Source: CALHVR01 sp963528625
Lineage (GTDB): Bacteria > Fusobacteriota > Fusobacteriia > Fusobacteriales > Leptotrichiaceae
DNA length: 24,205 nucleotides
Direction: 5' to 3'
NCBI GenBank assembly: GCA_963528625.1
Contig: CAURVQ010000023.1
Location: 1-24,205 of the forward strand
Shown: positions 1 to 6,602 of the stretch, one piece after another
How the letters are laid out: each line of letters starts with the position of its first letter
Position numbering within the stretch: the first letter of the stretch is position 1
Program-made: the position numbers and the translations under genes
The notes under the pieces: model-generated
What the model saw: only the letters and a program-made list of their open reading frames with translations
The model's database searches: none
What the model was told of the DNA's origin: nothing

Positions 1-3
1 CTT

Positions 4-9
4 TGTCAA
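4..9 (-). promoter_or_regulatory. Probable -35 box of a promoter continuing beyond the left edge
   Basis: On the minus strand this reads TTGACA. It sits in a 21-base block (3-23) identical to 5778-5798, which holds the -35 box of the hrcA promoter. The -10 box would lie outside the window, so only half of the promoter is visible. It would drive a gene downstream of dnaJ. Identity with the hrcA promoter suggests another heat-shock operon, but that gene is not in view. Confidence 0.5.
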
Positions 10-71
10 CTACTTTTTTTAAAATTTATCTAATTTTTTCAATATTTTTAATTTTCTTTTTTTATTATTCA

Positions 72-1250
72 TTAATTTTCAAATTTTTTAAAGAATTTCT
101 TTATTTTTTCTCCAAAAGAATACGATTCTTTATAATTTTTACTTTTTAAACTTGCATCAAATTCTTCTAATATTTTTTTCTGCTTATCAGATAAACTTGT
201 TGGTGTTTCTATTTTAATTTCTATAATTTCAGAACCTATTCCGTGTCCAGAATTTATTCCCTTATCTTTTAATCTAAATACTTTACCATTTTGAGTTCCT
301 TCTGGTATTTTTATTTTCGTTTTACCATCTAATGTCGGAACTTCTACTTCACCACCAAGTATAGCAGTTGTCATTCCTATTGGAACTTGACAATAAATAT
401 CATAACCACTTCTTTCAAATATTTCATGTTTTTTAACAGTTATGAAAATGTATAAATCACCATAAATTCCACCATTTTCTCCTAAATCTCCACCGTCTCT
501 AACTACTAATCTTTGACCTGTGTCTACTCCAGATGGAATTCTTATTTTTCTTGTAACTGTTTCTCTCTCAATACCTTTTCCATGGCATGTATGGCATACT
601 TTTTCTGGTATTTTACCTGTACCGTTACATTTATCACATTCTGCCATCGTTACTTGAACACCAAAAATTGATCTTTGCTGCTGTCTTATATGTCCACTTC
701 CATTACATTTATCACAAGTTTTCATATTATATCCCGGCTCTACACTTGTCCCGTTACATGTTTTACATTTTCCTTGCCTTTTGTATTTTATTTCTTTTTC
801 TGTCCCTTTTGCAACTTCTTCTAATGTAAGTTCTATATTATATCTTAAATCTGCTCCTTCTTTTACTCTAGGTCCTTGACTTCTTCTACTTGAACCTCCA
901 CCAAAAAAGCTTCCAAATATATCTCCTAAATCTTCAAAGTCAAATCCTTGGCTTGAGAATCCATCACTAAATCCTCCAAAACCTCCAAAACCACTGCCTT
1001 GACCTCCGTTTTCAAACGCCGCATGTCCATATTGGTCATATGCTGCTTTTTTTTGTGCATCTGACAATATTTCATAAGCTTCATTTATTTCTTTAAATTT
1101 ATCTTCTGCATCTTTTTTTTCTGCATCCGATGAATTTGCAAATTTATCCGGATGATATTTCATTGCTGCTTTTCTATATGCTTTTTTTATTTCACTTTCA
1201 CTTGCATTTTTACTAACTCCAAGCACTTCGTAATAATCTCTTTTTGACAT
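72..1250 (-). CDS. dnaJ: Chaperone protein DnaJ (Hsp40)
   Basis: Co-chaperone that delivers unfolded proteins to DnaK and stimulates its ATPase in the cytoplasm. The J domain spans about residues 1-72, with HPD at 33-35. A Gly/Phe-rich linker follows (about 81-120). Four zinc-binding CxxCxGxG-type repeats start at C162, C179, C205 and C219; the first reads CKTCNGTS, with Ser for the last Gly. The C-terminal substrate-binding domain completes 392 residues, a full length for type I DnaJ. The ATG lies 5 bases after the stop of the epimerase gene and has no good ribosome binding site of its own: the nearest purine-rich run is 14 bases away. Translation is therefore probably coupled to the upstream gene. 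No convincing hairpin follows the stop. Confidence 0.97.
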   Translation of the reverse strand: MSKRDYYEVLGVSKNASESEIKKAYRKAAMKYHPDKFANSSDAEKKDAEDKFKEINEAYEILSDAQKKAAYDQYGHAAFENGGQGSGFGGFGGFSDGFSSQGFDFEDLGDIFGSFFGGGSSRRSQGPRVKEGADLRYNIELTLEEVAKGTEKEIKYKRQGKCKTCNGTSVEPGYNMKTCDKCNGSGHIRQQQRSIFGVQVTMAECDKCNGTGKIPEKVCHTCHGKGIERETVTRKIRIPSGVDTGQRLVVRDGGDLGENGGIYGDLYIFITVKKHEIFERSGYDIYCQVPIGMTTAILGGEVEVPTLDGKTKIKIPEGTQNGKVFRLKDKGINSGHGIGSEIIEIKIETPTSLSDKQKKILEEFDASLKSKNYKESYSFGEKIKKFFKKFEN

Positions 1251-1255
1251 TTTTA

Positions 1256-2137
1256 TTATTTTTTCCCTTCAATAATTAATTTTGCAGAAAATTCATTATT
1301 TTTTTCTAATTTTAAAATTCCTTTTTTCTCCTCTAATTTACCGTTACAATTTTCAAAATCAGTAATTCCATACCAAGGTTCTACACACACAAACGGAGCT
1401 TTTGGTTTACTCCAAAATGCAATGTACGGGAAACCTTTATATTCTATCATTACTTCTTTTGAATTTTTTATATTTTTTATTTTAACTTTTTCTGATTTTA
1501 AGTCATCATATACTAAAGCATCATTATCAAACACATTTTCTGTTATTTGAATTTTATTTTCATTGTTTAAAGAATTTATTTTTTTATCAAAAACTAATCC
1601 ATTATTAGTAAGTACATATTTTTGTGATGTTTCATTTTTTTCAAATTCCAAATAATAATCATTTAATTTTATATTCTCATTTACATCAAGTGCAAATGCT
1701 GGATGTGTTCCTAATGAAAAATACATTTCTTGATCAGTTTTATTTACAACAGTATATTCAATTTCTAATTTATTTCCAAAAATAGTATATGTTATAAAAA
1801 AATCAAATTTAAACGGATATTTTTTTAAAGTTTCCTCAGTTGATGAAAATTTGAATTTCATACTTTTTTCTGTTTTTTCAACTAATTCAAAATCTTCTGT
1901 TCTAACAAATCCATGTCTAGTAGTCAATTCGTATTCATTATCTTTATAAGTATATTTTCCATTTTTTAAACTTCCAACAAAAGGAAATAGAACTGGAGAA
2001 CTTCCAGACCAAAAATCTGGGTTTGAATTCCATATAAACTCTTCACCTTTTACTTTATAATTTTTAAGTTCTGCACCTCTTTTAGCTACTACAATTTCTA
2101 CATCTCCTGTTTTTAGTGTATTTAATATATTTTCCAT
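1256..2137 (-). CDS. Aldose 1-epimerase (galactose mutarotase-like, LacX type)
   Basis: Predicted to interconvert alpha and beta anomers of a hexose or hexose phosphate in the cytoplasm. The family is recognised from VLFPFVGSLKNGKYTY near the N-terminus, the RHGF motif (His75), GTHPAF (His145, the usual catalytic acid position) and VEPWYG (Glu253, the usual base), typical of LacX-like members. The length of 293 residues is normal for them. An in-frame GTG at 2146 overlaps the ribosome binding site AGGAAG (2146-2151). The ATG at 2137, spaced 8 bases from that site, is the better start. It lies between dnaK and dnaJ, which is unusual, and no sugar-utilisation genes are nearby. The true substrate cannot be read from the sequence. 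Confidence 0.88.
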   Translation of the reverse strand: MENILNTLKTGDVEIVVAKRGAELKNYKVKGEEFIWNSNPDFWSGSSPVLFPFVGSLKNGKYTYKDNEYELTTRHGFVRTEDFELVEKTEKSMKFKFSSTEETLKKYPFKFDFFITYTIFGNKLEIEYTVVNKTDQEMYFSLGTHPAFALDVNENIKLNDYYLEFEKNETSQKYVLTNNGLVFDKKINSLNNENKIQITENVFDNDALVYDDLKSEKVKIKNIKNSKEVMIEYKGFPYIAFWSKPKAPFVCVEPWYGITDFENCNGKLEEKKGILKLEKNNEFSAKLIIEGKK

Positions 2138-2164
2138 ACTTAACACTTCCTTTATAGTATAATT

Positions 2165-2193
2165 TTTATATGACTAAATCAAAAACTTTAGAA
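2165..2193 (-). promoter_or_regulatory. Weak candidate promoter for the epimerase-dnaJ pair
   Basis: The minus strand has TATAAA (2165-2170) and, 17 bases upstream, a poor -35 TTCTAA (2188-2193). A better-looking pair, TTGATT (2177-2182) with TACTAT (2154-2159), would start the transcript on top of the ribosome binding site, so I do not favour it. No CIRCE element is visible. Readthrough from dnaK is an equally good explanation for epimerase and dnaJ expression. Confidence 0.25.
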
Positions 2194-2215
2194 AAAAAGG
2201 AAAAAATATTTTCCT
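2192..2215 (-). terminator. Intrinsic terminator after dnaK
   Basis: A 7-base-pair stem, AGGAAAA (2198-2204) with TTTTCCT (2209-2215) and loop AATA, is followed on the minus strand by a run of six T (2192-2197). It lies 30 bases after the dnaK stop. The stem is A/T-rich, so termination may be partial and allow readthrough into the epimerase and dnaJ. Confidence 0.6.
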
Positions 2216-2245
2216 CTTTTTCTTATATTTAAAATTCTAACCTTA

Positions 2246-4066
2246 TTAATCTACAATTTCTGCATCTTGAACATCATCTGTACTATTATCTTCTGTTGTT
2301 CCTTCTGTTCCTTGTTGTGCTTGATGAGCTTGTGCTGCTTCTTGATACATTCTTGTTGCAAATCCTTGAGAAACTTTTGATAATTCTTCAATTCCTTTTC
2401 TAATTGCTTCTAAATCATCACCATCTTTTACTTTTTTCAATTCTTCAATAGCTTTTTCAATATCTTCTTTTTCAGTTCCTTGTAATTTAGCTTCATTTTC
2501 TTGAATTGTTTTTTCTGTCGCTATTACTAATTGATCTGCTTGGTTTCTAGCTTCAACTAATTCTTTAAATTTAGCATCTTCTGCTTCATGTGCTTCTGCA
2601 TCTTTTTTCATTTTTTCTATATCTTCTTTAGATAAGTTTGAAGATCCTGAAATTGTTACTGTATTTTCTTTTCCAGTTCCTAAATCTTTCGCAGATACAT
2701 GTACAATTCCGTTTGCGTCAATATCGAATGTTACTTCAATTTGAGGTATTCCTCTTGGAGCTGCCGGTATTCCTTCTAAATTAAATTCTCCTAATTTATG
2801 GTTATCCACAGCTTTAGCTCTTTCTCCTTGTAATACATTTATTGATACTGCTGGTTGATTATCTACTGCTGTTGAGAATACTTGTGATTTTTTAACAGGT
2901 ACTGTAGTATTTCTTTCAATTATTTTTGTAAATACTCCACCTAATGTTTCAATTCCTAATGATAATGGAGTTACATCTAATAACAATACATCTTTAACGT
3001 CTCCCATTAATACTCCACCTTGAATTGCAGCTCCTGCAGCTACCACTTCATCAGGATTAATTGATTTGTTTGGTTCTTTTCCTAAATAAGATTTTACCCA
3101 TTCTTGAACTGCTGGTATTCTTGTAGATCCTCCAACTAATAATACTTCATCAATTTCACTCGGACTTAAATTTGCATCTTCTAATGCTTGTTTAACTGGC
3201 CCTTTAGTTGCTTCTACTAAATCTTTAGTCAATTCATCAAATGCTGCTCTAGTTAATTTTTTTTCTAAATGTTTAGGCCCTGTTGCATCCATTGTAATGA
3301 ATGGTAACGAAATTGGTGTTTCTAATGTTGTTGATAATTTTTTCTTAGCATCCTCTGCAGCATCTTTCAATCTTTGAATTGCCATTTTATCATTTCTTAA
3401 ATCAATTCCAGTTTCTTTTTTAAACTCGTCAGCTAACCAGTCTATAATTTTTTGGTCAAAGTTGTCTCCTCCTAAGTGGTTATTTCCTGAAGTTGAGATA
3501 ACTTCTACTACACCGTCTCCGATTTCTAACACAGATACGTCAAATGTACCTCCCCCTAAATCGAATACTAACACTTTTTCTTCTTTTTTCTTATCTAATC
3601 CATATGATAATGCTGCTGCTGTTGGCTCATTTATAATTCTTTTTACTGTTAATCCTGCTATTTCTCCAGCATCTTTAGTTGCTTGTCTTTGAGCGTCAGT
3701 GAAGTAAGCTGGAACTGTTATAACTGCTTCAGTTACAGGTTCTCCTAAATAAGCTTCAGCATCTTTTTTCAATTTTTTCAATATCATTGCTGAAATTTCT
3801 TGTGGTGTGTAATCTTTTCCAAAAATATGTTCTTTATGATCTGTTCCCATATGTGTTTTAATTGAAATTACTGTTGAATCTGGATTTGTTATTGCTTGTC
3901 TTTTTGCAATTTCCCCTACTATAATTTCTCCATTATCTTTAATATTTACAACTGAAGGAGTTGTTCTTCCACCATCAGAATTTGGTATAATTGTGAAGTT
4001 TCCACCTTCCATTACTGCCACGCAGCTATTTGTTGTTCCTAAATCTATTCCTATTATTTTACTCAT
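2246..4066 (-). CDS. dnaK: Chaperone protein DnaK (Hsp70)
   Basis: ATP-driven chaperone of the cytoplasm, working with DnaJ and GrpE. The N-terminal actin-like ATPase domain begins GIDLGTTNS and carries the second phosphate loop DLGGGTFDVS and the adenosine motif LLVGGSTRIP. The substrate-binding domain follows, with VLQGERA and a helical lid. The tail is acidic and Gln-rich, ending DAEIVD. The length of 606 residues is normal. An ATG three codons upstream (4075) lies only one base from GAGGAG, too close to be used. The ATG at 4066, about 10 bases away, gives the usual MSKIIGIDLG start. It is third in the hrcA-grpE-dnaK order and so is expected to be under CIRCE/HrcA control. Confidence 0.98.
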   Translation of the reverse strand: MSKIIGIDLGTTNSCVAVMEGGNFTIIPNSDGGRTTPSVVNIKDNGEIIVGEIAKRQAITNPDSTVISIKTHMGTDHKEHIFGKDYTPQEISAMILKKLKKDAEAYLGEPVTEAVITVPAYFTDAQRQATKDAGEIAGLTVKRIINEPTAAALSYGLDKKKEEKVLVFDLGGGTFDVSVLEIGDGVVEVISTSGNNHLGGDNFDQKIIDWLADEFKKETGIDLRNDKMAIQRLKDAAEDAKKKLSTTLETPISLPFITMDATGPKHLEKKLTRAAFDELTKDLVEATKGPVKQALEDANLSPSEIDEVLLVGGSTRIPAVQEWVKSYLGKEPNKSINPDEVVAAGAAIQGGVLMGDVKDVLLLDVTPLSLGIETLGGVFTKIIERNTTVPVKKSQVFSTAVDNQPAVSINVLQGERAKAVDNHKLGEFNLEGIPAAPRGIPQIEVTFDIDANGIVHVSAKDLGTGKENTVTISGSSNLSKEDIEKMKKDAEAHEAEDAKFKELVEARNQADQLVIATEKTIQENEAKLQGTEKEDIEKAIEELKKVKDGDDLEAIRKGIEELSKVSQGFATRMYQEAAQAHQAQQGTEGTTEDNSTDDVQDAEIVD

Positions 4067-4108
4067 ATTTATCATTCTCCTCTTTTATAGTTCTATAATT
4101 TTTATAAT

Positions 4109-4669
4109 TTATTTTTTATTAACTGTAACCATCGCCGGTCTTATTACTTTTCCTTTTAATTTATAACCCTTTTGAAACACTTGAACTATTGTGTCATTTT
4201 CTAATTCTTCATTTGTTTCTGTCATCATAGCTTGATGCTCATAAGGATTATAAGTTAATCCTTGTGATGCCTCCAACTCTTCAACTCCTTCATCGTTTAA
4301 CAATGCCTTTAAATTTTTTAAAATCATATGGACACCTTCTATTAACGATTCAAAGTTTTTAGTTTCTTCTGATGCAACTACTGCTCTTTCCAAATTGTCT
4401 ATATTATCTAAAACCTTAATAATTATCCCTTCAGAAGCATATTTTTTCATTTCAGCAACTTCATTTTCTTTTCTCTTTGTAAAGTTTTGAAATTCTGCTA
4501 ATTTTCTTGTATAAGAATTTTTCCATTCTTGTAACTCTGCTTCCAATTTACCTATTTTCTCTTCTGCAGTTTCTTCTTTTATTTCTTCAACTTTAACTTC
4601 TTCTGTATTTTCAACAGTTTCCTCATTCAAAGTTTCTTCTACTTTTTTATCTTTAATTTCTTCTGACAA
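4109..4669 (-). CDS. grpE: Nucleotide exchange factor GrpE
   Basis: Releases ADP from DnaK as a cytoplasmic homodimer. The first 45 or so residues are very rich in Glu and Lys. A long coiled-coil helix follows, with the family signature around WKNSYTRKLAEFQNFTKRKE. The C-terminal beta domain contains LNDEGVEEL, YNPYEHQAM and the ending GYKLKGKVIRPAMVTV. The length is 186 residues. The only start in frame before the conserved helix is TTG at 4669. A GAGGGAG directly abuts it, and a stronger AAGGAG (4681-4686) lies 11 bases upstream. An ATG at 4680 is out of frame. GrpE may therefore be translated inefficiently or coupled to hrcA, whose stop is 17 bases upstream. Confidence 0.95.
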   Translation of the reverse strand: MSEEIKDKKVEETLNEETVENTEEVKVEEIKEETAEEKIGKLEAELQEWKNSYTRKLAEFQNFTKRKENEVAEMKKYASEGIIIKVLDNIDNLERAVVASEETKNFESLIEGVHMILKNLKALLNDEGVEELEASQGLTYNPYEHQAMMTETNEELENDTIVQVFQKGYKLKGKVIRPAMVTVNKK

Positions 4670-4686
4670 CTCCCTCTCATCTCCTT

Positions 4687-5697
4687 TTATTTATTTTTTT
4701 TAAGTAATTGTTGTACTTCTTCTGATACATATTCCACTAATCCAACAGTTTTTGAATATTCCATTCGTTTAGGCCCAATAACACCCATAATTCCTTTCGC
4801 ATCGCCCATCGTATAAACCGAAAAGACAAACGAGAAATCTTCTAAGCCTGGAATATCTAAGTCTTCACCAAATATTACATTCACTTCTCCATCTTTATAT
4901 TCATCCGTATTTATAAATTGTGAAAATATTTGACGCATATCACTTGGATTATTAAAGAATTTTATTCGTTCAATAACTTTCATCACATCTGAAACATTAT
5001 TTTCAAGTAAATTTGTACCCCCTTCAAAAAATATTTTTCCCTCATCCATAACTTGATTGTCTTGGAAGTCTTCTGACTCAAAATAATCTGTATTTATAAA
5101 AAATTCTCTTAAATCAGATAATGTAAAAACTTGAGAATTATTTTTAATTTTATCATTCAAATATCTATTTACTTCCTCTACTTCTATTTCAGTTATTGGA
5201 TTTTCAAGATAGATATTCATATTTTTTGTTAAAAACTTATCTAAGACAACTACCGCTAAAATATTTGTATCATTTATATGAACCAATTTAACTTTTTTTA
5301 TAATTTCTTGTTTTATTGACGGTTCAATTACAACTGCTGCATATTGACTCATTCTTGATAAAAGTCTTGTCGTTTCTTCAAAAATTAAATCAATTTGATT
5401 TATTTTCTTGTTATACGCTTCAATTATTTTAGCTTTTGCTTCTTTTGATATATCTCTAATTTTTATTAATTCATCTACATAAAGCTTATACGCTTCACTC
5501 GTAGGAATTCTTCCAGAAGATGTGTGTGTTTTTATGATTAAGCCTTTATCTTCAAGATCTGCCATCGTATTTCTTATTGTTGCTGACGACACTCCAATAC
5601 TATATTTTTTCTCTAATGTCCTCGAACCAACACTTTCACCATACTCCAGATAATGCTTGATAATAGCTTTTAATATTAATTGTTCTCTATCATTCAT
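4687..5697 (-). CDS. hrcA: Heat-inducible transcription repressor HrcA
   Basis: Represses class I heat-shock operons by binding CIRCE; GroEL normally helps it fold. The N-terminal winged-helix domain (about residues 1-70) includes GSRTLEKKY and the recognition region SSATIRNTMADLEDKGL. The GAF-like dimerisation core ends with the typical GVIGPKRMEYSK. The length of 336 residues is standard. A GTG at 5706 would sit one base from the AAGGAA ribosome binding site. The ATG at 5697, 8 bases after GGAAGG, is preferred. It is the first gene of the heat-shock operon and is directly preceded by CIRCE and a sigma-A-type promoter, so it is autoregulated. Confidence 0.97.
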   Translation of the reverse strand: MNDREQLILKAIIKHYLEYGESVGSRTLEKKYSIGVSSATIRNTMADLEDKGLIIKTHTSSGRIPTSEAYKLYVDELIKIRDISKEAKAKIIEAYNKKINQIDLIFEETTRLLSRMSQYAAVVIEPSIKQEIIKKVKLVHINDTNILAVVVLDKFLTKNMNIYLENPITEIEVEEVNRYLNDKIKNNSQVFTLSDLREFFINTDYFESEDFQDNQVMDEGKIFFEGGTNLLENNVSDVMKVIERIKFFNNPSDMRQIFSQFINTDEYKDGEVNVIFGEDLDIPGLEDFSFVFSVYTMGDAKGIMGVIGPKRMEYSKTVGLVEYVSEEVQQLLKKNK

Positions 5698-5718
5698 TTC
5701 TGACACCTTCCTTTGTTA

Positions 5719-5745
5719 TTAGCACTCATTAACTACGATTGCTAA
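5719..5745 (-). promoter_or_regulatory. CIRCE operator (HrcA binding site)
   Basis: The 9-9-9 inverted repeat reads TTAGCACTC, nine bases, then GATTGCTAA on the plus strand. It matches the established consensus TTAGCACTC-N9-GAGTGCTAA with one mismatch in the second arm. It lies 21 bases before the hrcA ATG, just downstream of the -10 box, in the usual place for repression and mRNA stability effects. Confidence 0.93.
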
Positions 5746-5755
5746 CTACAAGATA

Positions 5756-5784
5756 AATATACTACATTTTCAAAAACTTGTCAA
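5756..5784 (-). promoter_or_regulatory. Sigma-A-type promoter of hrcA-grpE-dnaK
   Basis: The minus strand reads a perfect -35 TTGACA (5779-5784), a 17-base spacer and -10 TATATT (5756-5761). The start site would be near 5749, placing CIRCE at the very start of the transcript. Upstream sequence to about 5930 is almost pure A/T and could act as an UP element. The bases around the -35 recur exactly at 3-23. Confidence 0.85.
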
Positions 5785-5934
5785 CTACTTTTTTTAAATT
5801 ATTTTTATATTTTAAATTATAAATCAAAATATAACACTTTATTTTATAATTTATAAAATTATTTTTATGCAAGATTATAACTTAAAATTATATATTCATA
5901 AAAAATATTTACTTTTAAAAACTATTTATCGTTT

Positions 5935-5963
5935 AAAAAAACCGAATATAAATCCGGTTTTTT
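5935..5963 (-). terminator. Intrinsic terminator after the ComEA-like gene
   Basis: The 9-base-pair stem AAAAAACCG (5936-5944) with CGGTTTTTT (5955-5963) has a 10-base loop. It begins 2 bases past the stop codon of the ComEA-like gene. T-runs on both sides would let it work in both directions, but only minus-strand transcripts are expected here. It closes the operon that precedes hrcA. Confidence 0.85.
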
Positions 5964-5965
5964 CT

Positions 5966-6547
5966 TTAATCTATAAATTTTATTCGTTTTTCAAGTTGAA
6001 TATAACGCTCTTCTCCTATAATATTTTCAAGCTCCACATTTGATCTAATTTTATTTTTATGAATTTCTACTATTAATTTCTTTATTTCTTTTTTTGTAAA
6101 TCCTATCTTTTTCAATCCATCTTCATCTAAATTATTTATATTAAATTTTTGTATTTCTTTTCCATAATTTTTTTCAGGATCTTTTATTTTTTCATTATCT
6201 ACAATCAAATATCGTTTTGCTTGTTTTAATCCACTTTCTCCAAACTTATTCACATTTTTTAAATCTAAAATGTTTTCAATCACTCCAACTTCATCTCTAT
6301 ATTCTATTATTTTTGTTGCTTTTGACTTATTAAATCCTAGTTTCAATAATTCCTCATAACTTATTAAATTTATATCAAACTTTTCTTTAGTTTTTGATAA
6401 ATCTGATTCTTTTTTTGCTTCATTTTTATTATAACTTACTTCCTCATTTATTTGTATATCTTTCATCGTTTTGTCTTCTACAAATAATCTTGCAAAATTC
6501 CCTAAAACTAATAAAATCACAAAAATTAACACATACTTTATTTTCAT
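5966..6547 (-). CDS. Membrane-anchored helix-hairpin-helix (ComEA-like) protein
   Basis: One N-terminal membrane segment or uncleaved signal (about residues 4-23) is followed by a charged linker. Two similar C-terminal units follow: about 57-116 (INLISYEELLKLGF, then IIEYRD) and about 135-193 (FNINNLDEDGLKKIGF). These resemble the ComEA-type helix-hairpin-helix that binds DNA without sequence preference. ComEA captures DNA at the cell surface during natural transformation. Here no other competence gene is adjacent, so that role is inferred from architecture only. The ribosome binding site GAGAGG is 5 bases from the ATG. It lies 55 bases after hemZ, apparently last in the operon. Confidence 0.7.
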   Translation of the reverse strand: MKIKYVLIFVILLVLGNFARLFVEDKTMKDIQINEEVSYNKNEAKKESDLSKTKEKFDINLISYEELLKLGFNKSKATKIIEYRDEVGVIENILDLKNVNKFGESGLKQAKRYLIVDNEKIKDPEKNYGKEIQKFNINNLDEDGLKKIGFTKKEIKKLIVEIHKNKIRSNVELENIIGEERYIQLEKRIKFID

Positions 6548-6602
6548 TCTAACCTCTCCCTTTTAACTTTATTTTCTTAACCAAACCTCATTTTCATATA
6601 TT

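Noticed and set aside
587..829. Plus-strand open frame opposite dnaJ
   Set aside because: Lies fully inside dnaJ on the other strand, with low-complexity Leu/Tyr/Phe composition typical of antisense reading of an AT-rich gene.
2154..2182. TTGATT-17-TACTAT as the epimerase promoter
   Set aside because: It would start the RNA within the ribosome binding site; it could only serve a leaderless GTG start, which I consider unlikely.
3462..3692. Plus-strand open frame opposite dnaK
   Set aside because: Shadow of the conserved ATPase domain; no ribosome binding site and no recognisable protein.
4640..4680. 13-codon frame from the ATG at 4680 overlapping the grpE start
   Set aside because: The GGAG before it has no spacing to the ATG, so initiation is unlikely; kept only as a note on the grpE start.
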